NCBI GenBank assembly: GCA_016867395.1
Contig: VGJS01000046.1
Span: 1-33,255, forward strand
Direction of reading: 5' to 3'
Length of the DNA: 33,255 bases
DNA from: Candidatus Handelsmanbacteria bacterium
GTDB lineage: Bacteria > Latescibacterota > UBA2968 > UBA8231
Shown: piece after piece, positions 15,879 through 25,341 of the stretch
Layout of the letters: the number at the start of each line of letters is the position of its first letter
Position numbering within the stretch: position 1 is the first letter of the stretch
The notes under the pieces: model-generated
What the model saw: the letters and a program-made list of their open reading frames with translations, nothing else
The model's database searches: none
Told to the model about the DNA's origin: nothing
Position numbers and translations under genes: made by a program

Positions 15879-16883
15879 ATGCACTGGGGGTACGCACTCA
15901 AGCGCTTCGCCCTGTTTCTGTTGGTGATCTGGGCGGCGGCCAGCGTCAACTTCTTTGTCCCGCGCCTGGGCACGGGCCGCGATCCCATTCGCGAGAAGCT
16001 GGGCCAGTTGGCTGCCAGCGGCGGTCTGCGCCAGGAAGGGGTGGAGGAGATGGTGAAGGCGTACCAGGCCAAGTTCGGCCTGGACAAGCCCCTCTACGTG
16101 CAGTATTTCAACTACCTGGGCGACCTGCTGCGCCTGGACCTGGGCTATTCCCTGGCCAACTACCCGGCCAGGGTGGGGCAGATGATCGGCAACGCCATGC
16201 CCTGGACCCTGGGGCTTTTGCTGGTATCCACACTCGTCAGTTTCTCCTTTGGCACCCTGGCCGGGGCCCTGGTGGCCTGGCCCCGCTCCCCGCGCTTTCT
16301 TCAGGGGCTGGTGGTGCCGCTGATGACCCTCTCGGCCATCCCCTATTACCTGCTGGGCCTGATCCTGCTCTATGTGCTGGGCCTGGAACTGAAGCTCTTT
16401 CCCCTGTCGGGCGGGTACGCCCCCGGCACCCTGCCGGGTTGGAACCTCGACTTTGCCTTGGAGGTGCTGCACCACTCGATGCTGCCGGCCCTCTCCATTG
16501 TGCTGGCCGCGGTCGGCTTCTGGGGGCTGGGGATGCGCGGGATGATGGTCAGCACCGTGGGGGAGGACTACATCTCCCTGGCCGAGGCCAATGGCCTGCG
16601 CGACCGCACCATCTTCTTGCGCTATGCGGTGCGCAACGCCTTCCTGCCCCAGTTCACGGCCCTGGGTCTGTCCCTGGCCAACGTGGTGGCAGGCCAGGTG
16701 CTGGTGGAGGTGGTCTTCGCCTATCCGGGGGTGGGCACCCTGCTCTTCCAGTCCATCCAGTCCTCTGACTATACGGCCATCAACGGGGTGGTCTTTGTCA
16801 TCATCCTCTCCATCGGCCTAGTGACGATGTTGATGGACTTCCTCTACCCCCTACTCGATCCCCGCATCTCCCACCGCCGCTGA
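15879..16883 (+). CDS. oligopeptide/dipeptide-type ABC transporter permease (DppB-like)
   Basis: A 334-residue inner-membrane permease with the usual N-terminal helix, a periplasmic loop, and about five further helices. The cytoplasmic EAA loop that contacts the ATPase is visible as DYISLAEANGLRDRTIF, followed by RYAVRNAFLP. AKFGLDKPLYVQYFNYLGDL and LDLGYSL are hallmarks of DppB/OppB proteins. The stop TGA overlaps the next start by one base (TGATG), so the permeases are coupled. Together with the next three genes it forms an importer of the cluster-C type (peptides, oligosaccharides or sugar acids). Confidence 0.93.
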   Translation: MHWGYALKRFALFLLVIWAAASVNFFVPRLGTGRDPIREKLGQLAASGGLRQEGVEEMVKAYQAKFGLDKPLYVQYFNYLGDLLRLDLGYSLANYPARVGQMIGNAMPWTLGLLLVSTLVSFSFGTLAGALVAWPRSPRFLQGLVVPLMTLSAIPYYLLGLILLYVLGLELKLFPLSGGYAPGTLPGWNLDFALEVLHHSMLPALSIVLAAVGFWGLGMRGMMVSTVGEDYISLAEANGLRDRTIFLRYAVRNAFLPQFTALGLSLANVVAGQVLVEVVFAYPGVGTLLFQSIQSSDYTAINGVVFVIILSIGLVTMLMDFLYPLLDPRISHRR

Positions 16884-17740
16884 TGGAACGGCTGCGCTCC
16901 TTCCTCTATTATCTGCGTGAGAATCCCAAGCTGGGCATCGGCCTGGGCATGATCGCGGTGCTGATCCTCTTCGGGGTGGTGGGCCGTCTGCTGGTGGACC
17001 CGGGGTTGGCCCAGCCCCTGTCCACCACCCCGCGCCAGGCCCCCTCGTGGGAGCACCTCTTTGGCACCGACGACGCGGGTCGGGATCTCCTGACAGTGAT
17101 GGTGGTGGGCATGCCCCTGACCATCCGCATCGGCTTTCTGGCCGGCGGGGTGGGCCTGGGCCTGGGCATCCTGCTGGGCTTTGTCAGCGGGTACCTCGGC
17201 GGCAAGATCGACACGGTCATCCGGGGCACCGTGGACACCCTGCTGACGGTGCCCAGCCTGGTGGTGCTCATCTCCATTGCCTCTACGGTGCGCGAGGAGA
17301 TCAGCATCGAACTAATGGCCCTGGTGGTGGCCTCCCTCTCGTGGATGTGGCCCACCCGCACCATCCGCGCCCAGGTGCTCACCCTGCGCGAGCGGGCCTA
17401 CGTGCAGATGGCCAAACTCAACGGCATGAACTCCTTCGAGATCATCTGGAAGGAGCTCTTCCCCAATTTGCTGCCGTACCTGGCCGCCAGCTTCGTCGGG
17501 GCGGTTTCCTGGGCCATCCTCGCCACCATCGGCCTGGAGGCATTGGGTCTGGGGCCGCAGAACGAGCCGACCATGGGCATGACCATCTACTGGGCCATCA
17601 CCTTCAGCGCCCTGATCCGCGGCATGTGGTGGTGGTGGTCCATCCCCATCGCTTTTCTGGTGCTGCTCTTCGTGGGCCTCTTCCTGGTGGCCGCCGGCCT
17701 CGACGAGCTGGCCAATCCCAAGCAGCGGAGGGCGGTCTGA
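16883..17740 (+). CDS. oligopeptide/dipeptide-type ABC transporter permease (DppC-like)
   Basis: The second permease, 285 residues, pairing with the DppB-like subunit. It has an N-terminal helix, FGTDDAGRDLLTVMV (the OppC/DppC signature after the first helix), and an EAA loop reading ERAYVQMAKLNGMNSFEII. About six membrane segments are present. It overlaps its neighbours by one base at each end (TGATG at both junctions), showing a tightly coupled operon. WWWWS near residue 252 precedes the final helix. Confidence 0.93.
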   Translation: MERLRSFLYYLRENPKLGIGLGMIAVLILFGVVGRLLVDPGLAQPLSTTPRQAPSWEHLFGTDDAGRDLLTVMVVGMPLTIRIGFLAGGVGLGLGILLGFVSGYLGGKIDTVIRGTVDTLLTVPSLVVLISIASTVREEISIELMALVVASLSWMWPTRTIRAQVLTLRERAYVQMAKLNGMNSFEIIWKELFPNLLPYLAASFVGAVSWAILATIGLEALGLGPQNEPTMGMTIYWAITFSALIRGMWWWWSIPIAFLVLLFVGLFLVAAGLDELANPKQRRAV

Positions 17741-18699
17741 TGGCCTCTCCGCTGTTGGAGATCCGCGATCTGCGGGTCCACTTCGAGACCCGGCGCGGCG
17801 TTGCCCGGGCCGTCAACGAGGTGGACCTCACTCTGTATTCCGGGGAGCGCTTTGGCCTGGTGGGGGAGTCAGGCTCGGGCAAGACCACCCTGATCCTGGC
17901 GCTTTTGCGCATGATCAAGAAGCCCGGCTTCATCGCCGGCGGCAAGGCCCTGATGGAAGGCACCGACCTGCTCGCCCTCGACCCGGAACAGGTGCGGCAG
18001 ACCCGCCTGGCCCGGGTGGCGATGATCCCGCAGGGGGCGATGAACTCCCTCAACCCGGTGCTGCGCATCGGCGAGCAGTTGGCCCTGACCATGCGCGAGC
18101 ACGGCCAGCCCCCCGGCGAGGGCCGCCTCGCCGAGCTGTTGCAGGCCGTGGGCCTCAAACCCGAGGTGGCCCGGCGCTATCCCCACGAACTCAGCGGGGG
18201 GATGAAACAGCGGGTCTGCATCGCCCAGGCCATCTCCCTCAAGCCAAGGCTGATCCTGGCCGACGAACCCACCAGCGCCCTCGACGTGGTGGTGCAGCGC
18301 CAGATCATGCAGACCCTCCGTTCGCTGCAAGAGGGCCTGGACGCCACGGTGCTTTTGGTGGGCCACGACATGGGGCTGATGGCCCAGTTCGCCCAGCGGC
18401 TGGGGATCATGTACGGGGGCAAGCTGGTGGAGGTGGGCACGGTGGAACAGATTTTCCGCAGCCCGCAGCATCCCTACACCCAACTGCTGATCGCCAGCAT
18501 CCCCTCCTTCGAGAAGAAGGGGGAGTTCAAGGGGATTCCAGGGGTGGGGCTCTCCCTGCTCAACCCGCCGGGGGGCTGCCTCTTCCACCCGCGTTGCCCC
18601 AAGGCCCTGCCCCGCTGCGCCAGCCAGGAGCCCCAGCTCAGGGAGGTGGCCCCGCAGCAACTGGCCTCCTGCCTCCTGCACGAGGAGGCACAGGCGTGA
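17740..18699 (+). CDS. oligopeptide/dipeptide-type ABC transporter ATP-binding protein (DppD-like)
   Basis: A 319-residue ATPase. Walker A is GESGSGKTT (42-50), the signature LSGGMKQRV (151-159) and Walker B LILADEP (171-177); the switch His lies in LVGHDMGLM. The C-terminal extension of peptide-transporter ATPases is present, with its cysteine cluster (CLFHPRCPKALPRC and a later Cys), which in this family binds a [4Fe-4S] cluster. The open frame extends far upstream, but the ATG overlapping the DppC-like stop is the natural start. It overlaps the next gene by 4 bp. Confidence 0.94.
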   Translation: MASPLLEIRDLRVHFETRRGVARAVNEVDLTLYSGERFGLVGESGSGKTTLILALLRMIKKPGFIAGGKALMEGTDLLALDPEQVRQTRLARVAMIPQGAMNSLNPVLRIGEQLALTMREHGQPPGEGRLAELLQAVGLKPEVARRYPHELSGGMKQRVCIAQAISLKPRLILADEPTSALDVVVQRQIMQTLRSLQEGLDATVLLVGHDMGLMAQFAQRLGIMYGGKLVEVGTVEQIFRSPQHPYTQLLIASIPSFEKKGEFKGIPGVGLSLLNPPGGCLFHPRCPKALPRCASQEPQLREVAPQQLASCLLHEEAQA

Positions 18700-19739
18700 G
18701 CGTGCTCCTCGAAGCGCGCCAGGTGCGCAAGGTTTTCCACAGCGGCGGGGGAATGTGGGGCGTCCCGCACGAGAACGTGGCGGTGGACGGGTTCTCGCTG
18801 CGCCTCGATGACGAGGTGCCGGCCTTCATCACCATCGCCGGGGAGAGCGGCAGCGGCAAGACCACTGTAGCCCGCCTGCTCCTGGGCTTCGCCGAGCCCT
18901 CCGGGGGCCAGGTGCTCTATCGGGGCCGGGACCTGCGCGAGCTGGACCGGGAGGGACAGCGGCAGTTCCGACACGAGGTGCAGGCCATCTTCCAGGACCC
19001 CTTTGAGGTGTACAATCCCTTCTACAAGGTGGACCACATCCTGGAGACCCCTATCTCCAGATTCGGGCTGGCATCCTCGGCGGCCCAGGGGCGGCAACTG
19101 ATTGTCGAGGCCCTGGAGACGGTGGGTCTGCGCCCCGAGGAGACCCTGGGGCGTTACCCGCACCAGCTTTCGGGCGGCCAGCGCCAGCGCATCACCATTG
19201 CCCGCGCCCTGCTGCTCAAGCCCCGGCTGATCATCGCCGACGAGCCGGTCTCGATGGTGGATGCCTCGCTGCGGGCGACCATCCTCGAAAGCCTGCACCG
19301 GCTCCACCGCGAGTTCGGCATCTCCTTCCTCTACATCACCCACGACCTGACCACCGCGTACCAGGTCAGCCAGCGCTTGGTCATCCTCTACCACGGCACC
19401 GTGGCCGAGGCCGGCGAGGTGGAGCAGGTGATCAAAAACCCCAAGCACCCCTACACCCAGGAGCTGATCCGCTCCATCCCGGTGCCCGACCCTGGGCAGG
19501 GGTGGATCGAGGAGCCGGTGGCCGAGAAGGAGGAAACCGAGGAGTCCCTGGTCGCGGCCGGCTGCCGCTACGCCCCCCGCTGCCCCCACGCCCAGCCCCG
19601 CTGTCTCCAGGCCCTGCCGCCCCTGTACCGCACCGGACCAGAGCGCGCCGCCGCCTGTTACCTCTACGACAGTGCGCCTCAACTGGCCGGCGAGGAGTTG
19701 AGCCAGGTATTGGAGCAGGGAGGCGCTCCTCACCCATAA
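18696..19739 (+). CDS. oligopeptide/dipeptide-type ABC transporter ATP-binding protein (DppF-like)
   Basis: The second ATPase of the importer, 347 residues from a GTG start that overlaps the previous stop (GTGA). Walker A is GESGSGKTT, the signature LSGGQRQRI, Walker B LIIADEP and the switch His lies in YITHDLTTA. It ends with the same cysteine-bearing C-terminal domain (CRYAPRCPHAQPRC). The Q-loop region FQDPFEVYNPFY is normal for DppF/OppF. The GTG is chosen over an upstream in-frame ATG because it gives the family N-terminus and the standard 4-bp overlap. Confidence 0.93.
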   Translation: MSVLLEARQVRKVFHSGGGMWGVPHENVAVDGFSLRLDDEVPAFITIAGESGSGKTTVARLLLGFAEPSGGQVLYRGRDLRELDREGQRQFRHEVQAIFQDPFEVYNPFYKVDHILETPISRFGLASSAAQGRQLIVEALETVGLRPEETLGRYPHQLSGGQRQRITIARALLLKPRLIIADEPVSMVDASLRATILESLHRLHREFGISFLYITHDLTTAYQVSQRLVILYHGTVAEAGEVEQVIKNPKHPYTQELIRSIPVPDPGQGWIEEPVAEKEETEESLVAAGCRYAPRCPHAQPRCLQALPPLYRTGPERAAACYLYDSAPQLAGEELSQVLEQGGAPHP

Positions 19740-19762
19740 GCCGCCGCAGAGAAAGGTGCGCC

Positions 19763-21607
19763 ATGTACGCGATCCTGCCCCTGCTCGTCCTGGCCGCGTG
19801 GCCGCTGGTCCTGGGCGCCGAAGAGCCGGCCCGGCCGCGCATCGCCGTCGAGGAGGTGAATCCCTGGAGTCATCTCAACCTCAACAACGACCCCGACCAC
19901 TTCCAGTTCGCCATTGTCACCGACCGCACTGGCGGGCACCGTCCGGGGGTCTTCGAGGACGCGGTGGGCAAGCTGAACCTGCTGCAGCCCGAGTTCGTGA
20001 TGAGCGTGGGCGACCTGATCGAGGGGTATACCGAGCAACAGGAGGTGCTGGAGGCCCAGTGGCGGGAGTTCCAGGGGTTTATCTCCCGGCTGGAGATGCC
20101 CTTCTTCTACGTGCCCGGCAACCACGATATCAGCAATCCGGTCATGGCCGGGGAATGGCAGCGGCGTTTCGGCGCCTCCTACTACCACTTCGTGTACCGC
20201 GACGTGCTCTTCCTCTGTCTCAACAGCGAGGACCAGCAGGCCACCCACCTCAGCCAGGAACAGCTCGACTACGCCGCCCGGGCCCTGGGCGAGAATCCCC
20301 GGGTGCGCTGGACCCTGTTGTTCCTGCACAAGCCCCTATGGGACTACCAGGAGGACACGGGCTGGGCCAAGGTGGAGGAACTGCTCAAGGGGAGGCCCCA
20401 CACGGTCTTCGCCGGCCACTACCACACCTACCTCAAGCACGAGCGCAATCACACCGGCTACTTTGTGTTAGCCACCACCGGCGGGGGCAGCAACCTGCGC
20501 GGCCCAGTTTTCGGCGAGTTCGACCACGTGGTCTGGGTGACCATGACCCGCCAGGGGCCTCGGGTGGCCAATCTGCTGTTAGAGGGGATCTGGGACGAGA
20601 ACATCCGCACCCAGCGCATCGCCGCCCTGGTGGATCCACTGGTCTGGGGCGGGGTGATCGCCGCCTCGCCCATCTTCGCCGAGGACCAGCCCTTTGTCGC
20701 GGGCCGGACCCAACTGCGGCTCAAGAACGACGCCGACGTGCCCCTGCAACTCAAGGGGAGATTTGACGGCCATCCGCAGCTTTCGGTGCATCCGGATTCG
20801 CTGGCAGCGGTGGTGGCGCCCAATTCGGTGCAACTGCTGGACCTGGAGGTACAGGCCGCGGCGCCACTGGCCGCGGACGGGCTGAAACCCCTGGTGCTGC
20901 GCTGGGAGGCGGCGTACCAGCAGGACGAGGTGAAACTGCCCGTCATCGAGGGCAAGACCCAGCTGGCCATCTCCCGGCGTTACGGGGCGCCCCGCAGCCC
21001 CCGTCCTCTCGCAGTGGACGGGGACCTGGGCGACTGGGAGGCGCTGCCCTTCGCGGTGCAAGAGCCGGCGCAGATCAGAGTGGCTCCCTCCTCGTGGACC
21101 GGGCCGGCGGACTGCTCGTGGCGCTTTGGCGTGCTTATCGGCGAAAAGCACCTCTACCTGGGCATCGAGGTCACCGACGACCGGCCCGTCTACCTCCAGG
21201 AGGTGGCCTGGCAACAGGACGGGATCGAGGTGCGGGTGGATGGCCGGGCTGACCCGGCGCGTTCGACCAACCGCGGCGAGGCGGATGGCGACCCCCAGGT
21301 CCAGTTGCTGGTAGCTCTGAGCCCGGCCCAGCCCCCAGGGAAGATGGTCACCTACATGCCCGAGGCACTGGCTGAACTGGGCGTCGCAGCCGTCTGTGTG
21401 CCCACCCCCAAAGGCCACAACACCGAGATCGCCATCCCGCTCTCCTACCTCGTCGAGCGCCAGGGCGAGAACTGGCGGGAGTTCCGTCTCAACATCGCCG
21501 TGGACGATTTCGACGAAGCCACTGGGCCCCTGGCGCAGTTGTGGTGGCAGCCAGACTGGCGCCGCTCGGAGAGTTTTACTGGTTCGGGCACTTTCAGGAA
21601 GGAATAG
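19763..21607 (+). CDS. secreted metallophosphoesterase with C-terminal CBM9-like domain
   Basis: A 614-residue exported protein. Residues 1-19 form a signal peptide (hydrophobic core, cleavage likely after LGA). Residues about 45-270 are a calcineurin-like phosphoesterase: D54 in VTDRTGGHR, D84 in SVGDLIEG, GNHD (119-122), H189 in LFLHKP and GHYH (218-221). The first motif reads DRT instead of the canonical D-x-H, so one metal ligand is changed. Residues about 395-614 resemble a family 9 carbohydrate-binding domain (LAVDGDLGDWEALPF near the start, then LYLGIEVTDDRPV). This suggests action on a phosphorylated or glycan-linked substrate outside the cytoplasm, which is inference. AAAGG precedes the ATG. 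It lies between importer ATPase and binding-protein genes. Confidence 0.85.
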   Translation: MYAILPLLVLAAWPLVLGAEEPARPRIAVEEVNPWSHLNLNNDPDHFQFAIVTDRTGGHRPGVFEDAVGKLNLLQPEFVMSVGDLIEGYTEQQEVLEAQWREFQGFISRLEMPFFYVPGNHDISNPVMAGEWQRRFGASYYHFVYRDVLFLCLNSEDQQATHLSQEQLDYAARALGENPRVRWTLLFLHKPLWDYQEDTGWAKVEELLKGRPHTVFAGHYHTYLKHERNHTGYFVLATTGGGSNLRGPVFGEFDHVVWVTMTRQGPRVANLLLEGIWDENIRTQRIAALVDPLVWGGVIAASPIFAEDQPFVAGRTQLRLKNDADVPLQLKGRFDGHPQLSVHPDSLAAVVAPNSVQLLDLEVQAAAPLAADGLKPLVLRWEAAYQQDEVKLPVIEGKTQLAISRRYGAPRSPRPLAVDGDLGDWEALPFAVQEPAQIRVAPSSWTGPADCSWRFGVLIGEKHLYLGIEVTDDRPVYLQEVAWQQDGIEVRVDGRADPARSTNRGEADGDPQVQLLVALSPAQPPGKMVTYMPEALAELGVAAVCVPTPKGHNTEIAIPLSYLVERQGENWREFRLNIAVDDFDEATGPLAQLWWQPDWRRSESFTGSGTFRKE

Positions 21608-21610
21608 ACG

Positions 21611-23401
21611 ATGAAGAACCTTTTCCCCTTGGTGTTGCTCCTGCTGTATGCCTGCGGCGGCGGCCCTGCCGACCAGTCCTCTCAAGGAGAAAAACTCGTC
21701 CCCGACCGAGGGGGAAGCGCCGGGACTGGCGAACTGCGCAAGGTGCCTCGCAACCGGACCCTGATCATGGACTGCGTGGACTACAACACCTGCTCTGGCC
21801 AGATCAAGGACTACGCCTCCTTCAATCCGTACGTGCCCGGCCAGGCGTCGCGGACCGGGTACCAGTTCCTCTACGAGCCGCTTTATTTTTACAACGCCTA
21901 CGGATCGCAGGACACCCTGATCCCCTGGATCGCGCAGAGCCATCAGTTCAATGCGGACTACACCGAGGTGGTGGTCAAGATCCGGCCGGGGGTGAAGTGG
22001 AGCGACGGGCATCCCTGGACCGCGCACGACCTGGTCTTCACCATCAGCATGCTCAAGGGCCGCGCCCCGCTCCTGCTCTTCTCCACGGACATGAAGAACT
22101 GGGTGAAGGATGCGGTGGCGGTGGATGACCTGACCGCCCGGATCACCCTGACGGCGCCCAACCCGCGCTTTCTCTTTTCCTACTTCGCCCACAACTTCGA
22201 CAACGGGGTGCCCATCGTCCCCAGGCACATCTGGGAGGGACAGGATCCGGAACAGTTCACCAACTTCGACCCGGCGAGGAACTGGCCGGTGGTCAGCGGT
22301 CCGTACCGGATGGCCCTGTCGGTGCCGGAACAGCGGATCTGGGACCTGAGAAGGGATTGGTGGGCCTCGGAGAGCGGCTTCAACCCTTTGCCCCAGGTGG
22401 AGCGGATCATCTTCCTGCCCTACCTGGAGGACGCCAAGCGGGTGCAGAACCTGATCGCCAATCTGATGGACACCTGTGTGGATATGCGGCCGCCCAACAT
22501 CAAGTCCGCCCTGGACAGCAACCCCACCCTCACCACCTGGTCGGGGCGGGACCTGCCCCACGGGTACCTGGACTGGTGGCCGGTGTGCCTCGGTTTCAAC
22601 AACCTGGAGGCCCCTTTCAATGACCCGCAGGTGCGCTGGGCCATCGACCACGCCATCGACCGCCGGCAGCTCATCGAGGTGGGCTGGCAGGGCAGCGGCT
22701 CCTATTCTCTGCTGCCCTTCCCCGACTTCCCGCCCATGCGCAAGTACACCGACCAGATCGCCGACCTGATGGAGAAGTACCCGGTGGGCAAACACGATCC
22801 GACAGAAAGCGCCCGGATCATGCAGGCCAGAGGGTACGCCAGGGACGGGGAGGGTTTCTGGGCCAAGGGCGGGCAGCGGGTCAAGGTGGTCATCGACATC
22901 TTCCCCATCTTCCAGGACCTGGTCCCGGTGCTGGTGGCGCAGCTGAAGAAGGCCGGCTTTGACGCCGACTTCCGCATGACCTCCGATTCCTACGACCGCA
23001 TGACCCAGGGGACGGCCCGGGCCTTCATGAACGGCAACGGCGGGGCAGTGCGCGACCCGTACTTTACCCTGCGCCTGTACCAGAGCCACTTCGTGCGGCC
23101 CACCGGCACGGCTGCCGAGTATTTCTGGCGCTGGAGCAACCCCGAGTTCGACCGCATTGTCGACGAGATGAACCGCACCGCCCCGGAGGACCCCCAGAAC
23201 CTGGCCCTCTTCCGCCAGGCCATGGAGATCTGGCTGCGCGAGCTGCCCTCCATCCCCCTGGTGCAGTGGTACCACCGGGTGCCGCACAACCAGACCTACT
23301 GGACCAACTGGCCCAGCGCCGAGAACCCCTACATCAACAGCGCCTACTGGCACCGCACCTTCCTGATGGTGCTGCTCAACCTGAAACCCGCCCAGAGTTA
23401 G
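21611..23401 (+). CDS. ABC transporter substrate-binding lipoprotein, SBP_bac_5 family (copy 1)
   Basis: A 596-residue binding protein for the cluster-C importer. The N-terminus is a lipoprotein signal with lipobox LYAC (Cys15), so the mature protein is lipid-anchored. The SBP_bac_5 pattern is clear: FLYEPLYFY, VKIRPGVKWSDGHPWTAHDLVFTI and WAIDHAIDRRQLI. A pair of cysteines (CVDYNTC) near the mature N-terminus is shared with copy 2 and may form a disulfide. The start follows the previous TAG by 3 bp, with GGAAGG as ribosome-binding site. It is roughly two-thirds identical to the protein at 23536-25287 by eye, so the two arose by duplication. Confidence 0.93.
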   Translation: MKNLFPLVLLLLYACGGGPADQSSQGEKLVPDRGGSAGTGELRKVPRNRTLIMDCVDYNTCSGQIKDYASFNPYVPGQASRTGYQFLYEPLYFYNAYGSQDTLIPWIAQSHQFNADYTEVVVKIRPGVKWSDGHPWTAHDLVFTISMLKGRAPLLLFSTDMKNWVKDAVAVDDLTARITLTAPNPRFLFSYFAHNFDNGVPIVPRHIWEGQDPEQFTNFDPARNWPVVSGPYRMALSVPEQRIWDLRRDWWASESGFNPLPQVERIIFLPYLEDAKRVQNLIANLMDTCVDMRPPNIKSALDSNPTLTTWSGRDLPHGYLDWWPVCLGFNNLEAPFNDPQVRWAIDHAIDRRQLIEVGWQGSGSYSLLPFPDFPPMRKYTDQIADLMEKYPVGKHDPTESARIMQARGYARDGEGFWAKGGQRVKVVIDIFPIFQDLVPVLVAQLKKAGFDADFRMTSDSYDRMTQGTARAFMNGNGGAVRDPYFTLRLYQSHFVRPTGTAAEYFWRWSNPEFDRIVDEMNRTAPEDPQNLALFRQAMEIWLRELPSIPLVQWYHRVPHNQTYWTNWPSAENPYINSAYWHRTFLMVLLNLKPAQS

Positions 23402-23539
23402 GTGAGGTCCCCCGCCTGTTACACCGAGGACTGGCGGCGCACCGAGCCGGACCTGGTGGTGTACCAGCCGCCCCGGTCCGGCGCACATCAGCCTCTCTAT
23501 CTGCCCGACGCCCTCCTCGACGGCCTGGGACCCCGATGA
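23402..23539 (+). other. 45-codon reading frame between the two binding-protein genes, possibly a gene remnant
   Basis: From GTG directly after the copy 1 stop, one frame is open to TGA at 23537-23539 and overlaps the next ATG as ATGA. Its composition (YTEDWRRTEPDLVVYQPP, then PLYLPDALLDGLGPR) looks protein-like, not random. It could be a small translated gene or the tail of an older gene that stood before copy 2 and was cut off when the binding-protein gene duplicated. No family recognised. Confidence 0.35.
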
Positions 23540-25287
23540 TAAGGTTCGCCGCCCTCGCCCTCGCCCTCGCGCTGCACGCCTGTGGCTCCTCCCCCGAATC
23601 CGGCCCTGGCCTCAAACAGGTGCCCCGCAACCGCACCCTCGTCCTGGATTGCGCCGAACCCAATACCTGCGCCGGCCAGATCGCCGACTTCGACTCCTTC
23701 AATCCCTATATCCCCACCGGCTCTTCGCGCACCGGCTGGAACTTCCTCTATGAGCCGCTCTATTTCTACAATCCCCACCGCGAAACCGACAACCTGATCC
23801 CCTGGATCGCCCAGAGCTACACCTTCAACCCAGACTACACCGAAGTAGAGGTGAAAATCCGCCCGGGCGTCACCTGGAGCGACGGGGCGCCATGGACGGC
23901 GCACGATCTGGTGTTCACCATCGACATGCTGCGGCAGTACGCCCCTGAACTCAAATTCTCCACCGATATGCAGGCCTGGGTCAAGGATGCGGTGGCCGTG
24001 GACGACCTGAAAGCCCGCATCAGCCTCACCGCGCCCAATCCCCGGTTTGTCCTCTCCTATCTCGCCCCCAACTCAGACAATGGTTTGTTCATTCTGCCCG
24101 AGCATATCTGGAAAGGCCAGGACCCCAGAACCTTTGCCAACTGTGACCCAGCCAAAGGCTGGCCAGTGGTCAGCGGCCCGTACCGTCTGGCCCTCTCCCT
24201 GCCCGGACAGCGCATCTGGGACCGGCGCGATGACTGGTGGGCGGCAAAGACCGGGTTCCAGCGCCTGCCCGAGGTGGAACGCCTGGTTTTTCTGCCCTAT
24301 ATGGACGAGGCCAAGCGCGTGCAGAAGTTGATCGCCAACGAACTGGACTCCTGCCTGGATCTGCGGCCGCCCAACATCAAGTCTGCGGTGGACGCCAATC
24401 CTGCGATCTCCACCTGGACGGGCCGGCAACTCCCCCATGGCCGTCTGGATTGGTGGACCATCACCCTGGGCTTCAACAACCTGGAGCCGCCTTTCAACAA
24501 TCCCCAGATCCGCCGGGCCATCGGCCACGCCATCGACCGCCGACAACTGATCGATGTCGGCTGGCAGGGCAGCGGCACGTTTGCCCTCTTGCCCTTTCCG
24601 GATTTTCCGCCGGTGCTGGAGTACACGCGCCAGGTGCGGGATCTGGCAGAGCAATATGCCGTGGACAGCTTTGACCGGCGCCAAACTGCGGCCATCATGG
24701 AGGATCAGGGCTGGCGCCGGGGGGCAGACGGGATCTGGCAGAAGGGGGGCGAACGCTTCGAGATCCTCATCGAGAGCTTCCCCTTTCTGCAAGATCTCGC
24801 CGTGGTGCTGGTGGCCCAGTTGCAGCAGGCCGGTTTTGAGGCCGGTTTCCGCGCCACTAGCGACTCGGCCACCCGCATCACCCAGGGCCGGGCCCGGGCC
24901 TTTCTGTACGGCAATGGCGGGGCGGTGCGCGATCCCTACTTCACCCTGCGCCTGTACCACAGCCGCTTCGTGCAGCCCACCGGCACTCCGGCCGAGTCCT
25001 TCTGGCGCTGGAGGAACGCTGAGTTCGACCGACTGGTCGACCAGATGGGCCAGATCGCTCCGGAAGATCCGCGGATGATCCCGCTCTTCCGCCAGGCCAT
25101 GGAGATCTGGCTGGGCGAAATGCCCTCGATCCCGCTGGTGCAGTGGTACCACCGCATTCCGCACAACGAGAAATACTGGCGCAACTGGCCCACGGCCGAA
25201 AATCCCTACAGCAACGATTCCTACTGGGCCAATACCTGGCTGCTGGTGCTGCTGGGCCTGGAGCGGGCCCCTGAGACTGGCGGTTGA
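23536..25287 (+). CDS. ABC transporter substrate-binding lipoprotein, SBP_bac_5 family (copy 2)
   Basis: A 583-residue paralogue of copy 1. The signal ends in LHAC (Cys16), and the mature N-terminus keeps the cysteine pair as CAEPNTC. Colinear family motifs are FLYEPLYFYNPH, VKIRPGVTWSDGAPWTAHDL and IGHAIDRRQLIDVGWQGSG. The ATG at 23536 is chosen because it starts the lipoprotein signal; the frame stays open upstream without a signal peptide. There is no strong ribosome-binding site, so translation may be coupled to the overlapping 45-codon frame. Two binding proteins feeding one permease set would widen the substrate range, which is inference. Confidence 0.93.
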   Translation: MIRFAALALALALHACGSSPESGPGLKQVPRNRTLVLDCAEPNTCAGQIADFDSFNPYIPTGSSRTGWNFLYEPLYFYNPHRETDNLIPWIAQSYTFNPDYTEVEVKIRPGVTWSDGAPWTAHDLVFTIDMLRQYAPELKFSTDMQAWVKDAVAVDDLKARISLTAPNPRFVLSYLAPNSDNGLFILPEHIWKGQDPRTFANCDPAKGWPVVSGPYRLALSLPGQRIWDRRDDWWAAKTGFQRLPEVERLVFLPYMDEAKRVQKLIANELDSCLDLRPPNIKSAVDANPAISTWTGRQLPHGRLDWWTITLGFNNLEPPFNNPQIRRAIGHAIDRRQLIDVGWQGSGTFALLPFPDFPPVLEYTRQVRDLAEQYAVDSFDRRQTAAIMEDQGWRRGADGIWQKGGERFEILIESFPFLQDLAVVLVAQLQQAGFEAGFRATSDSATRITQGRARAFLYGNGGAVRDPYFTLRLYHSRFVQPTGTPAESFWRWRNAEFDRLVDQMGQIAPEDPRMIPLFRQAMEIWLGEMPSIPLVQWYHRIPHNEKYWRNWPTAENPYSNDSYWANTWLLVLLGLERAPETGG

Positions 25288-25341
25288 GACGTTCCGCGTC
25301 GAGCTGATCACCTGCGAAGCAGAAGCCTGAGGAGTATTGCC

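Noticed and set aside
20579..23488. 969-codon open frame on the minus strand
   Set aside because: It is antisense to the metallophosphoesterase and first binding-protein genes, both of which have conserved motifs. Its length reflects high G+C and codon bias, and no domain is visible.
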